In this document: positions 44,481-52,960 of the stretch, one piece after another | Layout of the letters: each line of letters begins with the position of its first letter | How positions within the stretch are numbered: position 1 is the first letter of the stretch | Source of the DNA: Schlegelella_A sp038231215 | Lineage (GTDB): Bacteria; Pseudomonadota; Gammaproteobacteria; Burkholderiales; Burkholderiaceae_C | Length of the DNA stretch: 64,000 bases | Direction of reading: 5' to 3' | Assembly (NCBI GenBank): GCA_038231215.1 | Contig: JBBRLS010000004.1 | Span: 1 to 64,000, forward strand | Notes under the pieces: generated by a model | What the model was told of the DNA's origin: nothing | The model's input: only the letters and a program-made list of their open reading frames with translations | Databases searched by the model: none | Translations under genes and position numbers: made by a program

Positions 44481-45223
44481 CTACTTTCCGGCGCCTTGAA
44501 GACGACGGCCTGGCCGGTCGGCAGGCAAAGCGGCACCGCGAGCTGGTCGTGAAAGAACTCGTCGACCGCCGCGCGTGCCCCGGGGCACGACGCAAAGCCG
44601 TAGTCGTCGAAGACGACAAAGCCGCCGGGCGACAGGCGCGGCCAGATGAAATCGAGACAGTCGATGATCGAACGGTAGATGTCGACGTCGATGTGCGCGA
44701 ACGCGATCCGCGCCGATTCGAGTCCTGCGAAGGTTTCGGGAATGAAGCCCTTGCGAATGACGCACAACTCGGCGTGGCCGACATAGTCGGCGACCTCCCG
44801 GGCGCTGGTGTCGGCGAAGTCGCCTCCGAGGTGCTTGTCTTTCGCGGCGTCGGTCGCGGGCATGCCTTCGAAGGTGTCGAACAGAAACAGGCGCTTGGTC
44901 GACTTCCTTTCGGCGAGCAACGCAGCCAGCATCGCCGCGGTGCCGCCGCGATAGACGCCGCACTCCCAGACGTCGCCCTCGACGCCGAGCGCCTGGCGCA
45001 GCAACGTGTAGAGAACGTGGCAGCGATCGGCTGAGACCAGCGTGCGCGGCGCGGCGATCTCGTAGTAGTGGTGGAATGCGCCGCTCTGCGCGAGCCAGGG
45101 CGAGAACAGCGGCCGGTACAGATCGCGATCGGGAATGTCTGCCGTGTCGCGGGGTCGCGGGGCGCGCCCGCGCAAGCGCGCCGCGGCCCGGCTGAGCCAC
45201 GAAGCAATGGGATGTTTCGGCAT
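44477..45223 (-). CDS. TylF/MycF-family SAM-dependent O-methyltransferase
   Basis: A 248-residue methyltransferase of the macrocin-O-methyltransferase (TylF) family. GDVWECGVYRGGTAAMLAALLAE is the SAM-binding region, LFLFDTFEGMPATDAAKDKH is a family hallmark, and AFAHIDVDIYRSIIDCLDFIWPRL followed by GGFVVFDDYGFASCPGARAAVDEF holds the metal-binding acidic residues. Relatives methylate sugar hydroxyls in antibiotics and glycans; no biosynthetic cluster is present here, so a glycan or surface sugar role is more likely. The ATG at 45223 begins the protein sequence. It ends within the stop of the convergent SDR gene and is the last gene of a minus-strand set. Confidence 0.9.
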   Translation of the reverse strand: MPKHPIASWLSRAAARLRGRAPRPRDTADIPDRDLYRPLFSPWLAQSGAFHHYYEIAAPRTLVSADRCHVLYTLLRQALGVEGDVWECGVYRGGTAAMLAALLAERKSTKRLFLFDTFEGMPATDAAKDKHLGGDFADTSAREVADYVGHAELCVIRKGFIPETFAGLESARIAFAHIDVDIYRSIIDCLDFIWPRLSPGGFVVFDDYGFASCPGARAAVDEFFHDQLAVPLCLPTGQAVVFKAPESS

Positions 45224-45258
45224 TTCCGTGCCGAGTCTAGGCCCGGCGGCGTCGCGTT

Positions 45259-46785
45259 CTACTCGCCTCGCGACCGCAGGTAGAGACGTTCGACGAGATC
45301 GGCCGCGCGCAAAGCGCCCGGCTGGCCGGGTTCCGCCGCGGCGCCGTGCTCGACAACGCCGAGCGTCGCGGTCTCGAAGGCGGACGCATCGGCGCGCCAG
45401 CGTCCGCCGATCCAGCCGGCGAGGACGTCGCCGGTGCCGGCGGTCGCCAGCGAAGCGTTGCCAGTGGCGTTGATGCGCGGCACTTCGCCGGGCGCGGCGA
45501 TGATGCTTCCGGATCCCTTGAGGACGACGACGCTGCGAAAGCGCTCGGCAAGCGCCTTGGCCGCGCCGAGGCGATCGGCTTGCATGTCGCGCGTCGTCGC
45601 GCCGAGCAGCCGCGCGGCTTCGAGCGGATGCGGCGTGAGGATGGTGGCGCGCGAGCGTGCGGCACGCGCGGTCGTCATGGATTGCAAGGAGGTGTCGGCG
45701 GCGATCGCGTTGAGCGCGTCGGCGTCGAGGACGAGCCGCGGTGCCAGCGCGATCAGGCGCGGCAACGCGGCGCGCACCGCATCGCCGCCGCCACAGCCGC
45801 AGACGACCGTGCTTTGTTCGATCGCATCGCCTGCACCTTGCCACCAGTCGGGACGCAGCATCAGCTCCGGCCGCGCGGGGTCGAAGGCGATCGCGCCTTG
45901 GCCGGGGTCGAGCAGATCGACGAAGACGCGGCCTGCTCCGGCCGCATGCGCGGCGCGTGCCGCCAGCCACGCGGCGCCGGCCATGCCGGAGGCGCCACCC
46001 ACGATGGCGACATCGCCGAAGCTCCCCTTGTGTTGAGCATGCAGCCGCGCGAGCGAATGCAGCGCGAGCTCGCCGCCTCCGACAAGCCAGGCGTCCGGCG
46101 TCTCGCCCGACAGGTCGACGCCGAGCGAATCGAGCCAGACCGTGCCGGCATGATCGCGACCCGATGCCGTGAAGAGGCCGGGCTTGGCCCCGAGCAAGCT
46201 GAGCGTGTGTTGCGCGGTGACGCAGGCTTCGCCGAGCGGCTGGCCGTGTTCCGCGTCGAGTCCCGAAGGCAGGTCGACGGCGAGCACGCATGCGCCTCGC
46301 ACCGCACAGGCAGCGATGGCTTCGATGGCCGCGGCGATCTCGCCGGCGGGCGCGCGTGAAGCGCCGAGGCCGAGCAGCGCGTCGATGACGAGCCCGGGCC
46401 GCTCGCGCGACGCGATGTCGAGCGTCGGCCCGGTGTCGATTCGAACGCCGGCCTGCGTGGCGCGGGCGAGTGCGTGCGCCGCATCGGCCGGCAAGGCGCG
46501 GGGATCGCCGACGAGATGGACGGATGCGTCCTTGCCGAACTGGCGCAGTCGCGTCGCGGCCTCGATGCCGTCGCCGCCGTTGTTGCCGGGACCGGCGACG
46601 ACAAGCATTCGTTGCGCATGTGGTGCCAGGGCCAATGCAAGCCGCGCCGCCGCATCGCCGGCGCGCGCCATGAGCGTGAACGGCGGCACGCCGGCGACTG
46701 CGGCGGCCTCGATGCGCCGGGTCGAGGCGACGCCGAACAGCGCCTGCCGAACGGCGCTCGCATCGACACGTTGGACCCTGCTCAC
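45259..46785 (-). CDS. nnr: Bifunctional NAD(P)HX epimerase/dehydratase
   Basis: A 508-residue fused enzyme that repairs hydrated NADH and NADPH. The N-terminal YjeF-type epimerase domain shows VVAGPGNNGGDGIEAATRLR and VDLPSGLDAEHGQPLGEA. The C-terminal ADP-dependent dehydratase domain shows VAIVGGASGMAGAAWLAARAA, TILTPHPLEAARLLG and the active-site ATAGTGDVLAGWIGG. I chose the GTG at 46785 since the family sequence starts soon after (SRVQRVDASAVRQALFG); the frame stays open further upstream into dadA. It follows dadA with a 52-base gap. Confidence 0.93.
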   Translation of the reverse strand: MSRVQRVDASAVRQALFGVASTRRIEAAAVAGVPPFTLMARAGDAAARLALALAPHAQRMLVVAGPGNNGGDGIEAATRLRQFGKDASVHLVGDPRALPADAAHALARATQAGVRIDTGPTLDIASRERPGLVIDALLGLGASRAPAGEIAAAIEAIAACAVRGACVLAVDLPSGLDAEHGQPLGEACVTAQHTLSLLGAKPGLFTASGRDHAGTVWLDSLGVDLSGETPDAWLVGGGELALHSLARLHAQHKGSFGDVAIVGGASGMAGAAWLAARAAHAAGAGRVFVDLLDPGQGAIAFDPARPELMLRPDWWQGAGDAIEQSTVVCGCGGGDAVRAALPRLIALAPRLVLDADALNAIAADTSLQSMTTARAARSRATILTPHPLEAARLLGATTRDMQADRLGAAKALAERFRSVVVLKGSGSIIAAPGEVPRINATGNASLATAGTGDVLAGWIGGRWRADASAFETATLGVVEHGAAAEPGQPGALRAADLVERLYLRSRGE

Positions 46786-46837
46786 GACGCGGAGCTTGCC
46801 ACGTCGCGCGCCTGCGACCTTGCGAGCGGACTGCGTT

Positions 46838-48184
46838 TCAGCGCCACAAGCGCTCGATGCCCAGCCCGTCGATGCCGATCGGCGTCTTGCGGCCGGCCAC
46901 CGCGTCGGCAACGAGGCGCGCCGAGCCGCACGAGAGCGCCCAGCCGCTGCCGCCGTGTCCGAGGTTGAGCCAGACGCCCTCGGCGCCGCTCGGTCCAAGC
47001 ACCGGTGGGCCGTCGGGCAGCATCGGCCGCGCGCCCTTCCAGCGTTGTGCGTGGGCGCGCTGCGTCACGCCGGGAAACCAGTCGTCGAGGACCTTGTCGA
47101 GGGTCTTCTGCGCGGCTTCGTTCTGCCGGTCGGGATGACCGCCGATCTCGGCGCTGCCGGCGACGCGGACGCGGTTGCCGAGCCGGCTGATGGCGACCTT
47201 GTAGCGTTCGTCCATGAGCGCGGCGCGCGGCTCGAAGTGCAGATGCCTGTCGTCGTGGCGTAGCGGCGCCGTTACCGAGTAACCGTAGACCGGCAACAGC
47301 GGCAACCTGATGCCGAGCGGCCGCAGCAGGGCGCTCGAGCCGAGCGCGGCGCAGACGACGACGGCGTCGAAGATCGCTTCGCTCGCCGTGTCTTCCTGCA
47401 CATCGGTGTTCGACCAGCCGCTCGTTCCGCTGCGCGACCGCGCTGCCGCTTCGTCACGCCGGTCGCCCGGCGTGCGCGTGACGAGCAGGCTGGGCCGGGC
47501 GCCGGCGACGATGCGATCGACCTGCACCTCGAATCGGAAGTGCACGCCGCGGCGCGCCGCCTCCTTGCGCAGCAGGTGCGTGAACTCGCGGCAGTTGCCG
47601 ACCTCGTCGTCCTTCGAGTAGATGCCGGCGTGCAGGGCAGTCTCCGTGTTGAGCCCGGGCTCGACGAGCCGGCACGCGGCGGCATCGAGCACCTGCGGCG
47701 CGACGCCGAGCTCGGCAAGGGCGCGGATGCCGGGCTCGGCGAGAGCGAGATCGCGCGGCGAGCGCAGTAGCACGAGAAAGCCCTGCGCGCGCTCGAAGTC
47801 GAGGTGCAGGCGGGCCGTCAGCTCGTGCAGCCGCTCGCGGCTGAAGTGGGCGAGGCGATGCATGCGTGCCCGGTTCGCGCGATAGGTCCCGGGCCGACAG
47901 GCGCGCCACCAGCGCCAGAGCCAGTGGAGGGTCGAGGCATCGAGAGGTCCGCCGAAGCGCACCGGCGCATGCGCGCGAAGCAGGTGCGAGACGACCTTGC
48001 CAGGCATGCCCGGCGCGGCCCACGGCGCCACGTACCCCGGGGCGACCAGCCCGGCGTTGGCGAAGCTCGACTCGGCGGCGACCGTGCCGCGGCGCTCGAA
48101 GACCGTGACCTCGTGACCGTCGACGCCGAGCTCGTACGCCGTCGTCACGCCGATCACGCCGGCACCGATGACAGCGACGCGCAT
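46838..48184 (-). CDS. dadA: D-amino-acid dehydrogenase, small-subunit type
   Basis: A 448-residue FAD-dependent enzyme that oxidatively deaminates D-amino acids, passing electrons to the respiratory chain. The N-terminal FAD motif is VAVIGAGVIGVTTAYELGVDGHEVTVFERR, with ESSFANAGLVAPGYVAPWAAPGMP typical of DadA. The C-terminal GPSGAEGVWLNLGHGGSGWALSCGSARLVAD also matches. A stretch of about 35 low-complexity residues (including RSRSGTSGWSNTDVQEDTAS, around 47370-47480) interrupts the fold and looks like an insertion. It starts 2 bases after the amidase stop, so the two are coupled. Without a nearby alanine racemase the physiological D-amino acid is uncertain. Confidence 0.9.
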   Translation of the reverse strand: MRVAVIGAGVIGVTTAYELGVDGHEVTVFERRGTVAAESSFANAGLVAPGYVAPWAAPGMPGKVVSHLLRAHAPVRFGGPLDASTLHWLWRWWRACRPGTYRANRARMHRLAHFSRERLHELTARLHLDFERAQGFLVLLRSPRDLALAEPGIRALAELGVAPQVLDAAACRLVEPGLNTETALHAGIYSKDDEVGNCREFTHLLRKEAARRGVHFRFEVQVDRIVAGARPSLLVTRTPGDRRDEAAARSRSGTSGWSNTDVQEDTASEAIFDAVVVCAALGSSALLRPLGIRLPLLPVYGYSVTAPLRHDDRHLHFEPRAALMDERYKVAISRLGNRVRVAGSAEIGGHPDRQNEAAQKTLDKVLDDWFPGVTQRAHAQRWKGARPMLPDGPPVLGPSGAEGVWLNLGHGGSGWALSCGSARLVADAVAGRKTPIGIDGLGIERLWR

Positions 48185-48186
48185 CG

Positions 48187-49551
48187 TCAGCGCGGCGTCG
48201 CTTCGGGTCCGGCGAGGGCGGATTCGACGGCCAGGCCAGCGTCGAGGAGCGCGTCGTCGTGCAGCGAGGCTGCCCACAGCATCAGACCGACCGGCAACTC
48301 GCCTCGGACGTGGCAAGGCAGGCTGAGGGCGCAGCCGTCGAGGAAATTGACGACAGCCGGGTTGCGCAGCAGCTGGCCGTTCGTGGCGAAGAACGCCGTG
48401 TCGTCGGCGACCAGTGGTGCGAGCGCCGGGGCGACGACGGGCACCGTCGGCGAAAGCATCGCGTCGTAGGGCGCAAGCGCGGCTTCCATGCGTGCGATCC
48501 AGTCGCGACGGGCCGCGACGAGCTCGATGTAGTCGGCCGCCGACATCGTCTCGCCGCGACGGATGCGCAGGGCGACGCGCGGGTCGTAGTCGGCGCCGTG
48601 ATCGGCAAGAAGGCGGCGATGCCAGGTCCAGCTTTCCGCCGCCGCGAAGCCGCCGCTGGCGTTGATCGCCGCAAGCTCCTCGAGCAGCGGAAGATCGATC
48701 GTCTCGACGCGGGCGCCGGCCGAGGCCAGCGTCGCAAGCGCCCGCTCGAAGGCGCGTGCGACCGTTGCATCGAGACCGTCGATCATCGTGGTGCGCGGGA
48801 CTGCGAGCTTGAGTGCGCCGAGCGGCTTGCCGGCCAGCGCAACGCGACGTTCCGCGAGGATCTCGTGGACCGAGATCGCGTCGCGCACCGAGTGCGTCAT
48901 CGCCGACACCGTGTCGAGCGTGGTCGAGAGCGGCACCGCACCATCGGTTGGCACGAGTCGGGCCGTGCTTTTGAAGCCGACCACCCCTTGCAGCGCCGCG
49001 GGGATGCGGATCGAGCCGCCGGTGTCCGAGCCGAGCGCGACCCATGCGGCGCCCGCCGCGATCGAGGTGGCGCCGCCCGAGGTCGAGCCGCCGGGGGTGC
49101 GCGGCGTCGCGTCGAGCGTAGCGGTCGCTGCGTTGGCTGGCGTGCCGAAGTGCGGATTGATGCCGACGCCGGAGAACGCGAACTCCGACATGTTGGTGCG
49201 GCCCACGAAGGCCGCGCCGGCCCGCCGCAATCGCGCGACGACGGGTGCGTCGTGGCTGGCGGGAGGCGCATCGGCGAGCACCGTCGAGCCGGCGCGCGTG
49301 GGCTCGCCGGCGACGTCGAACAGGTCCTTGATGGAGACGGCGAGTCCGGCGAGGCGGCCAGGATCGCGGCCCTCTGCGACGGCACGATCGGCCGCTTGCG
49401 CGGCGAGCCGGGCCGCGTCGAAGTTGTTGGCGAGAAAGGCGTGCGCACAGGTCGCACTGCCGGCGGCGTCGATCGAGCGCTCGATCAGGTCGGCTGCCGA
49501 CACCCTCCGCGCCATCACGTCGGCGCGGGCTCCGGTGAGATCAGTGGCCAT
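48187..49551 (-). CDS. Amidase-signature family hydrolase
   Basis: A 454-residue hydrolase of the amidase signature family, using a Ser-cisSer-Lys triad. The catalytic lysine is in GLAVSIKDLFDVAGEPTRAGS, the cis-serine in PGGSTSGGATSIAAG, and the nucleophilic serine in LGSDTGGSIRIPAALQG. It starts at ATG 49551 (MATDLTGARADVMARRVS); an upstream in-frame start at 49605 would add 18 residues and overlap the rpsB promoter. Members cleave amides, biurets or aryl-acylamides, and the substrate is not predictable. The gene is first in the minus-strand block and shares a 213-base upstream region with divergent rpsB. Confidence 0.9.
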   Translation of the reverse strand: MATDLTGARADVMARRVSAADLIERSIDAAGSATCAHAFLANNFDAARLAAQAADRAVAEGRDPGRLAGLAVSIKDLFDVAGEPTRAGSTVLADAPPASHDAPVVARLRRAGAAFVGRTNMSEFAFSGVGINPHFGTPANAATATLDATPRTPGGSTSGGATSIAAGAAWVALGSDTGGSIRIPAALQGVVGFKSTARLVPTDGAVPLSTTLDTVSAMTHSVRDAISVHEILAERRVALAGKPLGALKLAVPRTTMIDGLDATVARAFERALATLASAGARVETIDLPLLEELAAINASGGFAAAESWTWHRRLLADHGADYDPRVALRIRRGETMSAADYIELVAARRDWIARMEAALAPYDAMLSPTVPVVAPALAPLVADDTAFFATNGQLLRNPAVVNFLDGCALSLPCHVRGELPVGLMLWAASLHDDALLDAGLAVESALAGPEATPR

Positions 49552-49557
49552 CGCCAA

Positions 49558-49566
49558 TGCTATGAT
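49558..49566 (+). promoter_or_regulatory. Extended -10 promoter of rpsB-tsf
   Basis: TGCTATGAT at 49558-49566 is an extended -10 element (TGnTATGAT), which can work without a good -35. It starts a leader of about 190 bases (49573-49764) before rpsB. The leader shows the symmetrical GAAGCGCTTC near 49708, but no terminator or known leader motif that I can identify. The amidase start codon lies just upstream on the other strand. Confidence 0.5.
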
Positions 49567-49764
49567 CGCGAGCTTTCCTAGGAGCGGACGAACGGCTCCA
49601 CCCACCGGCTCGGCTCAGCAGCCTCCCGGCGAAACAAAGACAGACGATAGAACTCGCGAACCGGTTCATTCAAGGTGTTGCGAGGTGCGATCCAGCCCCG
49701 AAGAGGGACCGGAAGCGCTTCGCGATTCGAGCCGGGATTCTAGAACCAACCTTTGGAATGACGA

Positions 49765-50511
49765 ATGTCGATATCGATGCGTGACATGCTGGAAGCCGGC
49801 GTCCATTTCGGACACCAGACCCGCTTCTGGAACCCCAAGATGGCCCCGTACATCTACGGCCATCGCAACAAGATCCACATCATCAACCTCGAGAAGACGC
49901 AGCCGCTCTTCGACGACGCGATGAAGTTCATCCGCCAGCTGGCCTCGCGGCGCGGCACCATCCTGATGATCGGCACCAAGCGCCAGGCGCGCGAGGTGAT
50001 CGCCCAGGAAGCCAAGCGTTGCGGCATGCCTTTCGTCGACCAGCGCTGGCTCGGCGGCATGATGACCAACTTCAAGACCGTCAAGGGCTCGCTCAAGCGC
50101 CTGAAGGAAATGAAGGCGCAGATCGAGGCCGGCACCGAGATCCGCATCAAGAAGGAAGCGCTGATGTTCACGCGCGAGATGGCCAAGCTCGAGAAGGACA
50201 TCGGCGGCATCCAGGACATGAATGCCCTGCCCGACGCCATGTTCGTGATCGACGTCGGCTTTCACAAGATCGCCGTCGCCGAGGCCAAGAAGCTCGGCAT
50301 TCCGATCATCGGCATCGTCGACTCGAACCATTCGCCGATCGGCATCGACTATGTGATCCCCGGCAACGACGACTCGTCGAAGGCGGTCGCGCTGTACGCC
50401 AAGGCGGTCGCCGACGCAGTGCTCGAAGGCAAGGCCAACGCCGCCAGTGACGTGGTTCAAGCCGCGGCCGAAGGCGACGAGTTCGTCGAAGTCGACGAAA
50501 CGGCAGTCTGA
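49765..50511 (+). CDS. rpsB: 30S ribosomal protein S2
   Basis: The 248-residue S2 protein of the small subunit. The N-terminus SMRDMLEAGVHFGHQTRFWNPKM and the segments RRGTILMIGTKRQAREVIAQEA, RWLGGMMTNFKTVKGSL and DAMFVIDVGFHKIAVAEAKKLGIPII are diagnostic. It heads the rpsB-tsf-pyrH-frr cluster. An intrinsic-terminator-like hairpin follows at 50550-50573, before tsf. Confidence 0.98.
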   Translation: MSISMRDMLEAGVHFGHQTRFWNPKMAPYIYGHRNKIHIINLEKTQPLFDDAMKFIRQLASRRGTILMIGTKRQAREVIAQEAKRCGMPFVDQRWLGGMMTNFKTVKGSLKRLKEMKAQIEAGTEIRIKKEALMFTREMAKLEKDIGGIQDMNALPDAMFVIDVGFHKIAVAEAKKLGIPIIGIVDSNHSPIGIDYVIPGNDDSSKAVALYAKAVADAVLEGKANAASDVVQAAAEGDEFVEVDETAV

Positions 50512-50549
50512 CATTCGAGCCCCGGCCCGCCCTCGCGGCGAGCGGACCC

Positions 50550-50573
50550 AGGGGCTGTTTCAGCCCCTTTTTT
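50550..50573 (+). terminator. Attenuator/terminator between rpsB and tsf
   Basis: AGGGGCTG (50550-50557), loop TTT and CAGCCCCT (50561-50568) form a perfect 8-bp stem followed by TTTTTT (50568-50573). This is a strong intrinsic terminator, 38 bases after the rpsB stop and 63 bases before tsf. A terminator with partial read-through is known between rpsB and tsf in E. coli, so it likely sets the ratio of S2 to EF-Ts. Confidence 0.9.
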
Positions 50574-50636
50574 CCAACTGAACCGAAAGCAGCACCGCCG
50601 ATCGCTCGGCCTGTGTGGCACCCCAGGAGCAAGACG

Positions 50637-51557
50637 ATGGCGGCAATCACCGCAAGCATGGTCGGCGCGCTGCGCGCCAAGACAGACGCGCCGATGATGG
50701 AATGCAAGAAGGCGCTGACCGAGGCCGACGGCGACATGGACAAGGCCGAGGAGTTGCTGCGCGTCAAGCTCGGCAGCAAGGCCTCGAAGGCCTCGTCGCG
50801 GATCGCCGCCGAAGGCGTCGTCGCCGCCTCGATCGAAGGCACGACCGGTGCGCTCGTCGAAGTCAATTGCGAGACCGACTTCGTCACCAAGAACGATTCC
50901 TTCCTCGCCTTCGCAAGCGCGCTCGCCGAGGTCGTGGCGAAGCAGGCGCCGGCCGATGTCGCGGCGCTCGCCGCCTCGCCGCTCAGCCTCGACGGCTTTG
51001 GCCCCACGGTGGAAGACGTGCGCAAGGGCCTGATCGGCAAGATCGGCGAGAACATGTCGGTCCGCCGCTTCGCGCGCTATGCCGGCAGCGGCAAGCTGGC
51101 CTGCTACCTGCACGGAACGCGCATCGGCGTGCTCGTGCAATACGAAGGCGACGAGACGGCGGCCAAGGACGTGGCGATGCACGTCGCGGCGATGAAGCCG
51201 AAGGCGCTCACCACCGCCGACGTTGCCGAGTCGCTGATCGCCGCCGAGCGCTCGGTGGCGACGCTGCGCGCCGCCGAAGACGCCGAGAAGGCCAAGGCGG
51301 AAGGCAAGGCCGTACAGACGCCCGAGATCGTCGCCCGCCGCATCGAGGGCTCGGTCGGCAAGTTCCTGAAGGAGGTCAGCCTGCACAACCAGGCTTTCGT
51401 CAAGAACGACAAGCAGACGGTCGAGCAGATGCTCAAGGAAAAGGCGACCAAGGTGCATGCCTTCACGCTCTACGTGGTCGGCGAAGGGATCGAGAAGAAG
51501 ACCGACGATTTCGCGGCCGAGGTGGCGGCGCAGGTGGCGGCCGCCAAGGGCGGTTGA
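50637..51557 (+). CDS. tsf: Elongation factor Ts
   Basis: The 306-residue guanine nucleotide exchange factor for EF-Tu. The N-terminal UBA-like region AITASMVGALRAKTDAPMMECKKALTEADGD and the EF-Tu contact motif NCETDFVTKNDSFLAF are diagnostic, as are EVSLHNQAFVKNDKQTVEQML and the C-terminal coiled-coil. AGGAGC at 50625-50630 supports the ATG at 50637; an upstream in-frame GTG at 50613 is not preferred. Length is slightly longer than E. coli EF-Ts (283) as usual for betaproteobacteria. Expression depends on read-through of the terminator upstream or on a promoter I cannot see. Confidence 0.98.
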   Translation: MAAITASMVGALRAKTDAPMMECKKALTEADGDMDKAEELLRVKLGSKASKASSRIAAEGVVAASIEGTTGALVEVNCETDFVTKNDSFLAFASALAEVVAKQAPADVAALAASPLSLDGFGPTVEDVRKGLIGKIGENMSVRRFARYAGSGKLACYLHGTRIGVLVQYEGDETAAKDVAMHVAAMKPKALTTADVAESLIAAERSVATLRAAEDAEKAKAEGKAVQTPEIVARRIEGSVGKFLKEVSLHNQAFVKNDKQTVEQMLKEKATKVHAFTLYVVGEGIEKKTDDFAAEVAAQVAAAKGG

Positions 51558-51633
51558 CGGGGTAAAGGCTGTCGGAGCGGGCCGAACAGCCGGATAGACT
51601 TCGCCGACAAGCACAACAACGAGGAACAGGCCC

Positions 51634-52344
51634 ATGGCCGCGTACAAGCGCATCCTGCTCAAGCTTTCCGGCGAAGCCTTGATGGGGGAAGACGCCTACG
51701 GCATCAACCGCGCCACCATCGTGCGCATCGTCCGCGAAGTGCAGGAGGTGACGCAGCTCGGCTGCGAACTCGCGATCGTGATCGGCGGCGGCAACATCTT
51801 TCGCGGCGTCGCCGGCGGCTCGGTCGGCATGGACCGCGCCACCGCCGACTACATGGGCATGCTGGCGACGGTCATGAACGCGCTGGCCCTGGCCGACACG
51901 ATGCGCCAGGAGGGCATCACGGCGCGTGTCATGTCGGCCATCGCCATCGAGCAGGTCGTCGAGCCCTACGTGCGGCCCAAGGCCCTGCAGTACCTCGAAG
52001 AAGGCAAGGTCGTGATCTTCGCTGCCGGCACCGGCAACCCGTTCTTCACGACCGACACCGCCGCCGCCCTGCGTGGCGCCGAGATCGGCGCGCAGATCGT
52101 GCTGAAGGCGACCAAGGTCGACGGCGTGTACAGCGCCGACCCGAACAAGGACCCGACCGCGGTCCGCTATTCGCGGATCAGCTTCGACGAGGCGATCATC
52201 AAGAACCTGCAGGTGCTCGACGCCACGGCGTTCGCGCTGTGCCGCGACCAGAAGCTGCCGATCCGCGTCTTTTCGATCTTCAAGTCGGGCGCGCTCAAGC
52301 GCGTCGTGCAAGGCGAGGACGAGGGCACGCTCGTTCACGTGTAG
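51634..52344 (+). CDS. pyrH: UMP kinase
   Basis: A 236-residue hexameric kinase converting UMP to UDP, allosterically activated by GTP and inhibited by UTP. RILLKLSGEALMGEDAYGI at the start, IVIGGGNIFRGVAGG, ARVMSAIAIEQVVEPYVRPKA and VIFAAGTGNPFFTTDTAAALR are characteristic. GAGGAAC lies 8 bases before the ATG at 51634. It follows tsf after 76 bases and precedes frr by 12 bases, the standard order. Confidence 0.98.
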   Translation: MAAYKRILLKLSGEALMGEDAYGINRATIVRIVREVQEVTQLGCELAIVIGGGNIFRGVAGGSVGMDRATADYMGMLATVMNALALADTMRQEGITARVMSAIAIEQVVEPYVRPKALQYLEEGKVVIFAAGTGNPFFTTDTAAALRGAEIGAQIVLKATKVDGVYSADPNKDPTAVRYSRISFDEAIIKNLQVLDATAFALCRDQKLPIRVFSIFKSGALKRVVQGEDEGTLVHV

Positions 52345-52356
52345 GGGAAAATCGAG

Positions 52357-52917
52357 ATGACGATCGCCGACATCAAGAAGACCGCCGAGCAGAAGATGGG
52401 CCGCTCGATCGAGTCGTTCAAGGCCGAGTTGCAGAAGATCCGCACCGGCCGCGCCCATCCGGGCATCCTCGACCAGGTGCAGGTCGAGTACTACGGCTCG
52501 CACGTGCCGATCAGCCAGGTCGCCAACGTCACCTTGCTCGACTCGCGAACGATCAGCGTCCAGCCCTGGGAAAAGGGCATGGGCGCAAAGCTCGAGAAGG
52601 CGATTCGCGAGTCCGGCCTCGGCCTCAACCCTGCGGCGCAGGGCGACCTGCTGCGCGTGCCGATGCCGGCCCTGACCGAAGAGCGCCGCAAGGACCTGAC
52701 GAAGGTCGTGCGCCACGCCAGCGAAGACGCCAAGGTCGCCATCCGCAACCTGCGCCGCGACGCCAACGAGCACGCGAAGCGCCTGAGCAAGGACAAGGAG
52801 ATCACCGAGGACGAAGAGCGCCGCTCGCTCGACGAGCTGCAAAAGCTCACCGATCGCACGATTGGCGAAGTCGATCGCCTCACCTCGGCCAAGGAAGCCG
52901 AGATCATGGCGGTCTGA
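52357..52917 (+). CDS. frr: Ribosome recycling factor
   Basis: A 186-residue factor that, with EF-G, dissociates ribosomes after termination. The motif KIRTGRAHPGILDQVQVEYYG, then VPISQVANVTLLDSRTISVQPWEKG, KAIRESGLGLNPAAQGDLLRVPMP and RVRHASEDAKVAIRNLRRDANE-like KVVRHASEDAKVAIRNLRRD, are diagnostic. GGGGAAAATCGAG provides the Shine-Dalgarno. 43 bases follow before the GTG start of uppS. Confidence 0.98.
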   Translation: MTIADIKKTAEQKMGRSIESFKAELQKIRTGRAHPGILDQVQVEYYGSHVPISQVANVTLLDSRTISVQPWEKGMGAKLEKAIRESGLGLNPAAQGDLLRVPMPALTEERRKDLTKVVRHASEDAKVAIRNLRRDANEHAKRLSKDKEITEDEERRSLDELQKLTDRTIGEVDRLTSAKEAEIMAV

Positions 52918-52960
52918 TGCGCGACGGGCATCCGTCCACGATGCTTTCCGGCGCCGCCCA

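Noticed and set aside
44477..45223. TylF-like methyltransferase as an antibiotic biosynthesis gene
   Set aside because: No glycosyltransferase, polyketide or resistance genes are nearby; single TylF-family genes are common in non-producers.
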